Assembly: GCF_000807255.1 (NCBI RefSeq)
Contig: NZ_CP009268.1
Location: forward strand, 3,812,384 to 3,876,383
Source: Clostridium pasteurianum DSM 525 = ATCC 6013
GTDB lineage: Bacteria > Bacillota > Clostridia > Clostridiales > Clostridiaceae
DNA: 64,000 bases
Direction of reading: 5' to 3'
Made by a program: the position numbers and the translations under genes. Below the pieces are notes generated by a model. It made no database searches, had not been told where the DNA came from, and saw nothing but the letters and a program-made list of their open reading frames with translations. Below, one piece after another: positions 47,333 through 56,660 of the stretch (position 1 is the first letter of the stretch; each line of letters begins with the position of its first letter).

Positions 47333-48022
47333 CTAGTATTTAACATCACTTTCATTGGTTTTTCTTAGTGAAACTCTGTTAATTAATAAATAGGGTTTCT
47401 TGAATAAATCCGCTACTTTGTTTTTAATAAATAAATTAGCTAATAAAAAAGTTACTAGGGCTATTAATATACCATACACAGCATCTAAAACAACATGCTG
47501 CTTTACAAAAAATGTAGATAAAATTATTATTATATTAAGTATAGTCACAGAAATATTCATAAATAAATTTTTTTCTTTGCATTTCCATATACCTTCTATC
47601 ATCAAAAAACAAGTCATCACATGTATGCTTGGGAAACAATTAAAAGGATTATCCACTTTATACAATGCCCTTATTATATTTGTAAATAAATCATTACCAA
47701 CAAGTGAAGGTCTTAAAATTGTAGTTTGAAAAAAATAGAAAGTAATATAAGATATTATAAGTCCAAAGACTAAACTCACTAAAAGTTTGCAGTAAGTCAA
47801 TTTATCCTTTATGCATATGTATATAAAAACTAATGGTACTAAAGGATACCAAATTACATAGGGTATTATGAACTCCTTTATAAAAGGTATTCTAGCATCT
47901 AAATCAGTAGCTAAACTGGTGACCCCTCTATTGGACGAATTAAGTAATCCATAACACATATTTAATAATAATATTGGCAACATGAAACAAAAAGCTATTA
48001 TATTATTGCGTATTCTATTCAC
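47333..48022 (-). CDS. PAP2-family membrane phosphatase
   Basis: 229 residues, six membrane helices. The PAP2 motifs visible are FNCFPSIHVMT (about 133-143, catalytic PSxH) and KQHVVLDAVYG (about 174-184, nucleophile His and Asp). The first KxxxxxxRP motif is present only as TTILRPSL. The shape resembles AUR1/IPC-synthase-like PAP2 proteins that act on lipid phosphates at the outer membrane face. GTG start after AGGAGGAG. Substrate unknown. Confidence 0.85.
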   Translation of the reverse strand: MNRIRNNIIAFCFMLPILLLNMCYGLLNSSNRGVTSLATDLDARIPFIKEFIIPYVIWYPLVPLVFIYICIKDKLTYCKLLVSLVFGLIISYITFYFFQTTILRPSLVGNDLFTNIIRALYKVDNPFNCFPSIHVMTCFLMIEGIWKCKEKNLFMNISVTILNIIIILSTFFVKQHVVLDAVYGILIALVTFLLANLFIKNKVADLFKKPYLLINRVSLRKTNESDVKY

Positions 48023-48106
48023 TATTTCTCCTCCTTACAAAAAAAAGTCAGGCTATATAACACAATACATACCCAACTCATCTTTATGAATTAATCTTCA
48101 TCTTAC

Positions 48107-48889
48107 TTATAATACATTTTTATATAAAGCCTTCGCTACACCTTCTTCATCACAAGAAGCTGTTATTTCGTCACTTATTTCTTTTACATTATCATAAGCA
48201 TTTCCCATAGCAATTCCTTTTCCTGCATATTTAAGCATTCCTATGTCATTTTCACTATCCCCTATAGCAAGAACTTTTTCTCTTGGAATATTGTATTTGT
48301 CTGCTATTATTTTTAAGGCTGTACCTTTATCTATGTCTTTTCTTACAACTTCAACATGATTATATCCTGTCCTTATTATAGTATATTTTTCACTTTCTAT
48401 CTTATTCCTAAATACATTAATACTATCAATATCCTCAATGATAGAAAGAGTTTTTGTGGGATTTACTATATCCTTAAAGCTTGATATAAACTCTGCATTC
48501 ATACCTGATATTTTTTCTATAATTCTTATGTCTTCATTATCATAGTTTTTATAATAAGTATCCACACCAAATATAATAGTAGAATAATTAAATTTATTCA
48601 GTTTTTTTAAAACATCCATATAATCATTTTTTGGGATTGTAAATTTTTCTAATATATTACCTGTATCCGCATCTTTTATAACTGCTCCATTTAATGTTAC
48701 TTGATACCCATTTAAATCTAATCTTTCTATATATGGTTTTATAGAGCGAGATAACCTTCCTGAAGACAAAACTACCTTCACTCCATTTTTTTTACATAAT
48801 TTAACTGCTATTTTTGTTTCTTCCGTAATTAACATATTTGAATTTAAAATTGTTCCATCAATATCTAAAGCTACTAATTCATATTTCAT
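48107..48889 (-). CDS. Cof-type HAD-IIB hydrolase (sugar/cofactor phosphatase)
   Basis: About 260 residues from ATG at 48889 with GGAGGTGGGG upstream; the frame extends 15 codons further without a site. HAD motifs are ALDIDGTILN (about 7-16), SSGRL, Lys in the DKGTALK segment (about 193) and IGDSENDIGML (about 213-223). The large C2B cap lies between motifs II and III. Substrate cannot be told from sequence. Confidence 0.93.
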   Translation of the reverse strand: MKYELVALDIDGTILNSNMLITEETKIAVKLCKKNGVKVVLSSGRLSRSIKPYIERLDLNGYQVTLNGAVIKDADTGNILEKFTIPKNDYMDVLKKLNKFNYSTIIFGVDTYYKNYDNEDIRIIEKISGMNAEFISSFKDIVNPTKTLSIIEDIDSINVFRNKIESEKYTIIRTGYNHVEVVRKDIDKGTALKIIADKYNIPREKVLAIGDSENDIGMLKYAGKGIAMGNAYDNVKEISDEITASCDEEGVAKALYKNVL

Positions 48890-48933
48890 ATATCTAATCC
48901 CCACCTCCAATACTTTAAAATTACACATTAACA

Positions 48934-49128
48934 TTATATCATATCTGAGCCTTTGTTAACTATGTATATCTCAATACATACGAATATGAGTGCTAACATA
49001 TTTTTGAAATTTATAATATTTTCTCCTAAAAATATAGATGAAAGCATACTGCTAAAAATAGGAATTAAAAAACTAAATGTAGAAACTTGTCCAATTTTAT
49101 TATACTTCACATATTTAAACTTTGAGAA
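48934..49128 (-). pseudogene. Remnant of an EamA/DMT-family transporter (C-terminal end)
   Basis: An open stretch of 64 codons, with no start, reads KIGQVSTFSFLIPIFSSML then SSIFLGENI, the last-two-helix signature of EamA drug/metabolite transporters. It ends in a natural-looking C terminus and TAA at 48934. An in-frame TAA at 49129 precedes it, and the other helices are absent. Its stop lies next to the HAD gene, suggesting a deletion scar. Confidence 0.75.
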
Positions 49129-49154
49129 TTAAAATTTCCATATTTATTATTACA

Positions 49155-49217
49155 AAAGTGCAAAGCACCCTTTATTAAGTTAAAATATATTTAACTATCC
49201 TTTTAGCTTCGCACTTT
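49155..49217 (-). terminator. Terminator of the mannose-1-phosphate guanylyltransferase gene
   Basis: AAAGTGC-AA-AGC (49155-49166) pairs with GCT-TC-GCACTTT (49206-49217), with an AT-rich centre that can pair further. On the minus strand T residues follow. It lies 24 bp past the stop. Confidence 0.6.
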
Positions 49218-49240
49218 CTTAGGTTGTAACTTTGTATATG

Positions 49241-50308
49241 CTATAAATATTTATCTAGTATATTATTATTCTTTAAGGTGTTTACTAAAGATTTTATTTC
49301 CTGATCTTTATTTTTATCCATTATTAAAATTACATCTCCAGAATCCACCACAATTAAATCTTTTATTCCAAAACCTATAACCAGCTTATCTTTTCCAAAT
49401 ATACAACAATTCTCACTTTGTTCAAGAAATGTATTTCCATTTATATTATTACCACGATATTCATTTATAAATCTTGATAACGCAACAAAACTTCCTATAT
49501 CATCCCAACCAAAATCACATTTTACTACATAAGCTTTTCTTGTCTTTTGCATTATACCAAAATCTACTGATATTCCATCTATAAGTGAATATTGTTCTCT
49601 TATAATTTCTTCTTCTTTCTCTGTCCCAATATATTGGTATATAGTCATAAGACTTTTATACATCTTTGGAAGATATTTTTCCATTTCTCTTAAAAATGAA
49701 TCCGCTCTCCATATAAATATTCCACTATTCCATAAATAATCTTCAGCCAATAAGAAATCCTTTGCTACTTCGATATTAGGCTTTTCAACAAATCTTTCAA
49801 CTTTATAAGCGGAACTGGAAGATGTAATTTTTTCGCCCATTTGTATATATCCATATCCCGTTTCAGGTCTTGTTGGAGGAATTCCTATCGTTACAAGTCC
49901 TCTTCTTCTTTGTACTATATCAACACCCTGCTTTAATGTATCTATAAACTCTTTGTTTCCTTCCACATGATGATCTGATGGAAGAACCATCATCACTGCA
50001 TCATTATCTTTTTTTAATAGTTTTATAGCTGATAGGCCTATACAGGTAGCAGTTTCTTTATTCACAGGTTCTGAGTAAATATTCTCTCTGCTTATTTCCG
50101 GGAGTTCATTATACACCTTTTCAATATAATTTTCATTAGTTACAACATATATATTTTCCTTATTAACTAAAGGCTTTATTCTATCAACGGTGTTTCTCAA
50201 AAAGCTTTTATTATTAATTACTTTTAAGAACTGTTTAGGATTTTCTTCACGGGATAGTGGATAAAGTCTTGTTCCTTTCCCACCTGCCAATATTAGTGCA
50301 TATAACAA
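49241..50308 (-). CDS. manC: Mannose-1-phosphate guanylyltransferase
   Basis: About 355 residues. Forms GDP-mannose from mannose-1-P and GTP for surface glycans. The signature is LILAGGKGTRLYPLSREENPKQFL (key part GGKGTRLYPLS), with PSDHHV and FVEKPN further in and VKCDFGWDDIGSF near 265. It lacks the C-terminal phosphomannose isomerase domain of two-domain enzymes. The start is judged to be TTG at 50308 because GAGGTG is correctly spaced to it; GTG at 50317 is part of that site. Confidence 0.93.
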   Translation of the reverse strand: MLYALILAGGKGTRLYPLSREENPKQFLKVINNKSFLRNTVDRIKPLVNKENIYVVTNENYIEKVYNELPEISRENIYSEPVNKETATCIGLSAIKLLKKDNDAVMMVLPSDHHVEGNKEFIDTLKQGVDIVQRRRGLVTIGIPPTRPETGYGYIQMGEKITSSSSAYKVERFVEKPNIEVAKDFLLAEDYLWNSGIFIWRADSFLREMEKYLPKMYKSLMTIYQYIGTEKEEEIIREQYSLIDGISVDFGIMQKTRKAYVVKCDFGWDDIGSFVALSRFINEYRGNNINGNTFLEQSENCCIFGKDKLVIGFGIKDLIVVDSGDVILIMDKNKDQEIKSLVNTLKNNNILDKYL

Positions 50309-50395
50309 AAAAAACACCTCAAATAATTATTGCTCACATTAGTATGATATGAACAAATAATTATAAGGTGATTATAAGGTTTTTTCTAAATTAAA

Positions 50396-50680
50396 TTATA
50401 TATCTTTATAATCTACATCTACTATTTCTCCTTCTAAATCATCATAGGTAAAATCTTTAGAAGTATTATAGTTATCACTAGAATTTTTATTTATTTTAGT
50501 TTTATTAGTTTTAAAATGTTCTTTAAGATATCTTTTTCCTTTAATTGCAGCAAAAATTACAACCCCTGCAACTACGATTACAGGTATTAAATGTATTAAT
50601 AAGTATCCTCCAATTAATACAACTGCTGCTATAGCAAAAAGCCATAATATTGTTGAAAAACTTTTTCCCACAAAATCCAT
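50396..50680 (-). CDS. Unknown small membrane protein
   Basis: 94 residues. Two adjoining hydrophobic helices (about 8-28 and 30-47), then a Lys-rich stretch and an acidic C terminus (DDLEGEIVDVDYKD). GGAAGAAG precedes the ATG. It resembles many small clostridial membrane proteins, and I recognise no family. It stands upstream of manC in the same direction with a gap of about 80 bp. Confidence 0.65.
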   Translation of the reverse strand: MDFVGKSFSTILWLFAIAAVVLIGGYLLIHLIPVIVVAGVVIFAAIKGKRYLKEHFKTNKTKINKNSSDNYNTSKDFTYDDLEGEIVDVDYKDI

Positions 50681-50877
50681 TTAACTCACTTCTTCCTCTA
50701 AATTCACAATTTATAATATGTATAAATTGTTTTTATTTATATATTTATTATATCATAATTTTAAAAAGAGTTATTTATTATCACTTAATAAAGTATTAAT
50801 AAATTGTTAAATTTAAATGCATATGATGATTTTATTAGCATATATTTATAATATATAAATTACAGGGAGAGATTAAT

Positions 50878-51324
50878 ATGTATACATTTATATCTAATTC
50901 ACAAGATAAAATATCAAAATATCTCTTTAACTTAATCAGTAATTTAAATGAATCTGGAAAATTTATAAATGGTATAATAGATGAATTATTAATGGTAAAC
51001 AAATTTAACAAAAATGGACACTTTTTAAAATTTATTAATCACTTTAATTCTGGAAACTTTTTCATGTTAAAATGTGAGGGATACCTAAAGTGTCTTATAG
51101 ATTCAAAATTTTATGATCCTCCTCTATTAACTTATTTTATAAATGAAATCAATATGTCACTGGATAAATTTTCTAAGTGCTTTGTATATTTTGATACCAT
51201 AAAAATAAATTATAAAGCAGTGGCTAATGAAGATTTAGATAAATTAATAAAAGAAATAAATAATTTTATAGGTATATTAAAAGTTATAAAAGATATATTA
51301 AAACTCTATAATCTTCCCTCATAA
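50878..51324 (+). CDS. Unknown helical protein
   Basis: 148 residues, mostly alpha-helical by pattern, no signal or membrane helix, Asn/Lys/Phe/Ile rich. A GGGAGAG site is properly spaced before the ATG. It overlaps no other gene and converges with the AAG glycosylase gene. A stretch like DELLMVNKFNKNGHFLKFINH might be noted for searches. No family recognised. Confidence 0.6.
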   Translation: MYTFISNSQDKISKYLFNLISNLNESGKFINGIIDELLMVNKFNKNGHFLKFINHFNSGNFFMLKCEGYLKCLIDSKFYDPPLLTYFINEINMSLDKFSKCFVYFDTIKINYKAVANEDLDKLIKEINNFIGILKVIKDILKLYNLPS

Positions 51325-51334
51325 ATACGTATAA

Positions 51335-51946
51335 TTATTTCACTTTAGAAACAAATTCATTATCCTTTATAAAGAACCTCCATAAAAAATCTTTTGCTTC
51401 TTCCGCATAATCAATTCCAATTCTTTTTGATATACCTATATCAAAATCCTGTTTATTGCTTTGTTCAATAAACAGTTTATCTTCACATAAATCTAATCCA
51501 TTGCAGCCTTTATCAATATCCAATGCTTTACAAAGTTTCGATGGCCCATTGGTAAGGTTTATTATTTGTCTTTTTTTTAATAATTCAAAAGAGGTACCAT
51601 ATCTTCGCTGACTCATTATTTCCATACCATCTATAGGCTCAAGCGCCCTAATAAGTACTGCTTCACCTATACCTTCTTCTCTTGTAACTGCATTCATACA
51701 ATAATGCATTCCATATATGAAGAAAACATAAGAAAATCCTGGTTTACCATACATAATTTCCACCCTTTTAGTCTTACGTCCGTTATAAGTATGGGCCGCT
51801 TTATCTTTAAATCCTTTATAAGCTTCAACCTCTACTATTTTTCCAGAAGTTATTTTTCCTTCAACTCTATGAACTAATATCTTGCCTAGAAGATCTTTAG
51901 CCACTTCAACTGTATCTCTATTGTAAAATTTCCTATTTAATTTCAT
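51335..51946 (-). CDS. mpg: Putative 3-methyladenine DNA glycosylase (AAG/MPG family)
   Basis: 203 residues. Excises alkylated purines in base-excision repair. Family features are the N-terminal RDTVEVAKDLLGKILVH, the catalytic-region VEAYKGFKDKAAHTYNGRKTKR (Glu in VEAY; HTYNG), YGMHYCMNAV and LTNGPSKLCKAL. ACTCC-complementary GGAGT lies before the ATG. Complete length for the family. Confidence 0.95.
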   Translation of the reverse strand: MKLNRKFYNRDTVEVAKDLLGKILVHRVEGKITSGKIVEVEAYKGFKDKAAHTYNGRKTKRVEIMYGKPGFSYVFFIYGMHYCMNAVTREEGIGEAVLIRALEPIDGMEIMSQRRYGTSFELLKKRQIINLTNGPSKLCKALDIDKGCNGLDLCEDKLFIEQSNKQDFDIGISKRIGIDYAEEAKDFLWRFFIKDNEFVSKVK

Positions 51947-52118
51947 TAAATAATCACTCCATAAATTAAATTCATTCTATAACTTACATAAAAACTCAGA
52001 ATAATTGTTTATGCTTCAGTTGAATAAAACATAAAATTAGTGTCAAAATTATTTATTATAGGTTGTAATTATATTCTATCATTAATCTATACTATAAAGA
52101 GTCCAAGAAGGTGGTACT

Positions 52119-53291
52119 ATGTACAATTTTAAGAAAAATAAAATTGAAAATAAATCCAATATAATTCTAGATTTATTTAAAAGAAATTTTTTTATTGAAT
52201 ATAATAATTCTTCTATAGAAACCAAGAAATTAATGAAAAAATATTTTCAACATATCTATAGAAGATGGTATTATTCTTCACTGATATTTAATAATTATTT
52301 ATCTCCATCAAATATAATAAATAAAATATTTTTACAAAATAATCTTACTAGCAGTACTATGCTTACTGTAGCAAAGCCAATATTAAATCATAATAAAATT
52401 TGTGATATAACTTTTGATTTCTACGAATACAATATAGAAAATCACCCTATTATAAAAGATATTTGCCTTCTTACAAGTTTCTTTACTCCAGATAGAGAAA
52501 TAAACTATAACGGACTTTTACAAAGAAAATTTATTGAAAGCATAAAATACAAATTTACTATACCGGATGTTTTCTATATAAATTATATAACAAAATTATC
52601 TTTTCAGTTGAAGATTATAAAAAAGCTTCCATCTATAAACTGTAATCGTGCTCAAATTTGCTATAATTCTGATTTTTGGGAAAGCGATAGTATAATGCAA
52701 TTTAAAAAAATTGTATCATCATCTATTGATATTTCTGCCAGAAAATTATCAGAATCTTTTACTGAAGTACATACTTATTTCAATTTTAATTATTTAAAAT
52801 CATTAATAAAAAATGGAGTTCATATGGAAAATGACATAGAAAATGATTTTTTAAAAAAATTAAATTTGGACCTAAAATATATAATGTCACTTATTGTGAA
52901 AAAACCAAATGAACTATCAATAAATGAATCAAAAATTTTACAATTATTTAACAAACTTGGATGTTTCATTGAAAGCTATTTTATAACAATAATGGGACAA
53001 TATTTAGGATTAATCAATCCAATTAACACTTTTACTTTTATATTTCCTATAGAAATACAAAAGTATGCAAAAAACTATAATATAAATACTTATAAAGAAC
53101 TTCTTTTATTTAATCCATCTTCTCTTTATGATCTATCAAATTTTGGAGAAACTTATATTGATTCTAAAATTAAAGGGGCCAAAATTGAAAATATACCAGA
53201 GAATATCGATTATAAAAAATTAACTTATTCATTAAATAAGTTAAACAAATTTAATGATATAAAGTTAAATGACATTCTAAATTTCAGATAA
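52119..53291 (+). CDS. Unknown 390-residue protein
   Basis: Soluble-looking, Asn/Lys/Ile-rich protein with no signal peptide. It has an N-terminal basic section, aromatic-rich YFQHIYRRWYYSSLIFNNYL (about 44-63) and a helical C-terminal half. AGAAGGTGG precedes the ATG with good spacing. It is a single-gene unit with no partner. Base and residue use match the host's AT bias. No motif is recognised. Confidence 0.6.
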   Translation: MYNFKKNKIENKSNIILDLFKRNFFIEYNNSSIETKKLMKKYFQHIYRRWYYSSLIFNNYLSPSNIINKIFLQNNLTSSTMLTVAKPILNHNKICDITFDFYEYNIENHPIIKDICLLTSFFTPDREINYNGLLQRKFIESIKYKFTIPDVFYINYITKLSFQLKIIKKLPSINCNRAQICYNSDFWESDSIMQFKKIVSSSIDISARKLSESFTEVHTYFNFNYLKSLIKNGVHMENDIENDFLKKLNLDLKYIMSLIVKKPNELSINESKILQLFNKLGCFIESYFITIMGQYLGLINPINTFTFIFPIEIQKYAKNYNINTYKELLLFNPSSLYDLSNFGETYIDSKIKGAKIENIPENIDYKKLTYSLNKLNKFNDIKLNDILNFR

Positions 53292-53357
53292 CAATGCTAA
53301 ACTTAAAATAATTGTAATAGCTGAACTTTATAAATAAATATAAGTCCAGCTAAAATT

Positions 53358-53447
53358 TTATTCATAATATTGTGATACATGTTTTATTGCTACCATGGAA
53401 TTTTTATCACATTCCAACCATCCTGTATCTAGTACATATACTTTCAT
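53358..53447 (-). pseudogene. N-terminal remnant of a metallo-beta-lactamase-fold protein (or a 29-residue small ORF)
   Basis: ATG at 53447 with GGAGTG eleven bases upstream encodes 29 residues starting MKVYVLDTGWLECDKNSMVA, then TAA at 53358. The start resembles N-acyl-homoserine-lactonase-type MBL proteins (MKxYVLDxG...). The catalytic HxHxDH part is missing, so this is probably a truncated relic that still has its translation signals. Confidence 0.55.
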
Positions 53448-53660
53448 GATCTAATTCACTCCTAATTAAATAAAATATCCACTAGCAATTATATCATATT
53501 AAATTTGTTTAAAGATAAATTGTTTATTGAATAATATTTAATATAAAAATATATTTTCTTTATATTATCTACATATATATAAGCTATACTTAAACAATAA
53601 ATTAAATTGTAATTATAGATATTAAATATTATCTAATTTAAAAATCAAAGGAGATAATAA

Positions 53661-55460
53661 ATGAGTATTAGAAAAGAAAGATTAAAAGTCTATAATATGA
53701 CTTGCACATCCTGTGAAATAAGAATCGAAAAGGTTTTAAAAAATCTGCCTGGAGTAAAAAATGTTTTAGCTAACTTCAATTCTCAAGAAGTACTTATTGA
53801 ATATGATACAAAATTCTGCAATATAGATGAAATTAAAGGAGCTATTAAAAAAAGTGGTTATAGTACTGATAATCCTAAAAACTTTAAAATTGCAGGAATC
53901 TTAGTAATTGCTGTAGCTATTATTTTTTTAGGAACCTCCACTGCCGGATTTGATATGAATTCTAAACTAAATGGTGCCACTTATTTCATGTTATTTATTA
54001 TAGGAATATTTACATCACTTCACTGCATAGGTATGTGTGGAGGAATTATGCTCTCTCAAAGCATCGCAAAAAATCAATATAATAAATTTCAATCTATAAA
54101 ACCAGCTCTTCTATACAATTTAGGAAGAATAATTTCTTATACTATATTAGGTGGAATTGTTGGAGCTTTAGGATCTGCATTTTCATTATCCATATTTACT
54201 AAATCAGCTCTTCAAATATTTGCAGGTATATTTATGATTATAATGGGATTAAATATATCAGGTTTTAGTATTTTTAGAAAACTCAACATAAGAGTTCCTA
54301 TTTCCATGTGTTCAATTAAGAAAAAACCTAAAACACCTTTTTTTATAGGAATACTAAATGGTTTTATGCCCTGTGGACCTCTTCAAACTATGCAGCTTTA
54401 TGCCTTGGGAACTGGAAGTTTAACTAAAGGATCACTGTCCATGTTTTTATTTTCTTTAGGAACTATACCTCTAATGTTAGGATTCGGGGCATTATCTGGT
54501 ATATTAACTAAGGGATATACTAAGAATATACTAAAATTCAGTGGAATAATTGTAGTGATTTTAGGTATAATCATGGGAACAAGAGGACTTTCTTTAGCAG
54601 GTATTAATATTCCAAATATAAGCTTTAACAAAAATACTGAAGCTTTAGGTATTAATAATTCATCATCAAATATTGCTAAACCAACAATAGAAAATGGAGT
54701 CCAAATAATAAAAATGACTGCTGATAACAGTGGGTACACTCCAAATGTACTCTATGTTCAAAAAAATATACCTGTAAAGTGGATAATAAATGGTAAAGAG
54801 CTTACCTCTTGTAATAATGGAATAATAATTCCATCCATTGATGTACAACAAAATTTAAAATCTGGAGATAATATTATAGAATTTATTCCTAAGGATAAAG
54901 ATATAAGCTTTAGCTGCTGGATGGGTATGATACGAGGAGTGATAAAAGTTGTTGATAATGTTGAATCTATCGATACTTCCAAAACAACAGACTTGCCACC
55001 TGCTTCTAATAACCATATGAATTGTGGTGATCCAGAAAACAGTTCACAACAAAATGAAAGCATATATGGAAATGATTTAAGCAAAATTTCTACAGATGTA
55101 TTAGTTCATAAAGCTAACTTATATGAAAATTCTCAATCTATAGAAATTAAAGGCATTAAGAATGAATTTAATCCTATTATATCTGTGTTAAATAAAAATA
55201 TTCCTGCAGAGTTAACTTTTAACTTAAGTCAATTTAATGATGTAGAAGGTGACTTTTCCATAATAAATGCTACTACAGGTGATTTATTAACTAGTTTTAA
55301 AGGTAAAAAAGGCATTGTTAAAGTAAATGTTAAATTAACTGAAGTTGGAGTATATGCTGTTATTAAAAATAATACTGCATTAGGACTTATAGAAGTAGCT
55401 GATGATCTCAACACCACTGACTTGCAAAGTGTACGAGAAAAATATATAAGTTCCAATTAA
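53661..55460 (+). CDS. HMA-TauE/SafE-cupredoxin fusion, probable copper handling membrane protein
   Basis: 599 residues in four parts. Part 1 is a heavy-metal-associated domain (about 5-70) with C15 and C18 in MTCTSCEIRIEK. Part 2 is a sulfite-exporter TauE/SafE (DsbD-like) membrane domain (about 75-320) with SLHCIGMCGGIMLSQS and NGFMPCGPLQ, each with conserved Cys. Part 3 is a cupredoxin-like domain (about 345-440) with SCNNG and FSCWMGM, able to bind Cu through Cys and Met. Part 4 is a second beta-rich domain (about 485-590) without Cys. The HMA and cupredoxin parts suggest copper export or delivery to the outside; substrate is inference. Confidence 0.85.
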   Translation: MSIRKERLKVYNMTCTSCEIRIEKVLKNLPGVKNVLANFNSQEVLIEYDTKFCNIDEIKGAIKKSGYSTDNPKNFKIAGILVIAVAIIFLGTSTAGFDMNSKLNGATYFMLFIIGIFTSLHCIGMCGGIMLSQSIAKNQYNKFQSIKPALLYNLGRIISYTILGGIVGALGSAFSLSIFTKSALQIFAGIFMIIMGLNISGFSIFRKLNIRVPISMCSIKKKPKTPFFIGILNGFMPCGPLQTMQLYALGTGSLTKGSLSMFLFSLGTIPLMLGFGALSGILTKGYTKNILKFSGIIVVILGIIMGTRGLSLAGINIPNISFNKNTEALGINNSSSNIAKPTIENGVQIIKMTADNSGYTPNVLYVQKNIPVKWIINGKELTSCNNGIIIPSIDVQQNLKSGDNIIEFIPKDKDISFSCWMGMIRGVIKVVDNVESIDTSKTTDLPPASNNHMNCGDPENSSQQNESIYGNDLSKISTDVLVHKANLYENSQSIEIKGIKNEFNPIISVLNKNIPAELTFNLSQFNDVEGDFSIINATTGDLLTSFKGKKGIVKVNVKLTEVGVYAVIKNNTALGLIEVADDLNTTDLQSVREKYISSN

Positions 55461-55531
55461 ATTATATAAGTTATTTTTTAATAAATTTTATTTATAGCAA
55501 AGTTTTAAATTACAAAATTAATATGAAATAT

Positions 55532-55577
55532 AAAAAGATAAAGTAAGTCTCCTGCAAAAAACTTACTTTATCTTTTT
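55532..55577. terminator. Bidirectional terminator between the copper-type gene and metA
   Basis: AAAAGATAAAGTAAGT pairs perfectly with ACTTACTTTATCTTTT between convergent genes; it overlaps the metA stop. Confidence 0.9.
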
Positions 55578-56480
55578 TAAATCATATGGCGTTTCTTGAT
55601 AAACGTAGTAATTTAACCAATTTGAAAACAATAAATTTCCATGGCTTCTCCATCTTACTATGGGCTCTCCTTTTGGATCATCATTTAAGAAATAATTTTT
55701 AGGTACTTTAGGATTAAGCTTATTATTTACGTCTCTTTCATATTCCTCTTTAAGAGTGAAAGGATCATATTCCGAATGACCTATCACAAAGATTTGTCTA
55801 CCATTTTTAGCAGAAACTATATAAACTCCAGCTTCTTCTGATTCCGACAGTATAGATAATTCCTTTACTTTTTCTATATCAGATCGTCTAACCTCTGAAT
55901 ATCTTGAATGGGGAACAAAAAATTCATCATCAAAACCTCTTAAAAGCTTAGTATTCTTTTTAATCACCTTATGTGAAAATACGCCAGATATTTTTTCTTC
56001 TAAAGAATACTTAGGTACATTATAATGATAATTAAGTCCAGCCTGTGCACCCCAACATATGTGAAGTGTTGAATGTACATTATGTATACTCCATTCCATT
56101 ATATCTTTAAGTTCATCCCAATAATTAACATTCTCAAAACTTAATTGTTCTACAGGTGCTCCAGTTATAATAAGTCCATCAAATTTTTGTTCTTTAACTT
56201 GATCAAAGGTCTTATAATAAGTCATCAAGTATTCTTGAGATACATTCTTTGATATATGAGTTTTGGGATGTAATAATTCCACATCAGTCTGTAAAGAAGT
56301 ATTACTAATTAATCTCAATAATTGCACCTCTGTAGATATTTTATTGGGCATAAGATTTAAAATGGCAATTTTTAATGATCTAATATCTTGATGAACCGCT
56401 CTGTTTTCAGGCATTATAAATATATTTTCCCTATTTAAAATTTCAGCAGCAGGCAAATCATCCCTTATTTTAACGGGCAT
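55563..56480 (-). CDS. metA: Homoserine O-acetyltransferase (MetA family, acetyl type)
   Basis: 305 residues from ATG at 56480 (AGGAGAG upstream); a longer frame to 56537 has no site. Catalytic C142 lies in [13 protein letters not shown]235 and E237 in GHSEYD. Residue 111, in GAPVEQLSF, is Glu; in this family Glu111 selects acetyl-CoA and Gly111 succinyl-CoA (established for B. cereus and E. coli enzymes). So it should make O-acetylhomoserine for methionine synthesis despite the usual succinyltransferase label. No SAM riboswitch is seen upstream. Confidence 0.95.
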   Translation of the reverse strand: MPVKIRDDLPAAEILNRENIFIMPENRAVHQDIRSLKIAILNLMPNKISTEVQLLRLISNTSLQTDVELLHPKTHISKNVSQEYLMTYYKTFDQVKEQKFDGLIITGAPVEQLSFENVNYWDELKDIMEWSIHNVHSTLHICWGAQAGLNYHYNVPKYSLEEKISGVFSHKVIKKNTKLLRGFDDEFFVPHSRYSEVRRSDIEKVKELSILSESEEAGVYIVSAKNGRQIFVIGHSEYDPFTLKEEYERDVNNKLNPKVPKNYFLNDDPKGEPIVRWRSHGNLLFSNWLNYYVYQETPYDLKKIK

Positions 56481-56660
56481 AGCATTACTCTCCTCTAAAA
56501 ATTTATTATGCATTGCATATATAATCTGAACTATCAATGATTATTACCTAGTTGTAATTTATACTACAGCTAAGTTTAAGTAAAATATCTCTAGAAATGT
56601 TTCTATGTCATCTTAATAGCCTTTTTATTATAACATATTTTATATAATTATTGAAATATA

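Noticed and set aside
56481-56660. SAM riboswitch before metA
   Set aside because: The leader lacks the GAGGTGGAGGGA and GCCCGGCAACC-type motifs that are clear before metK.
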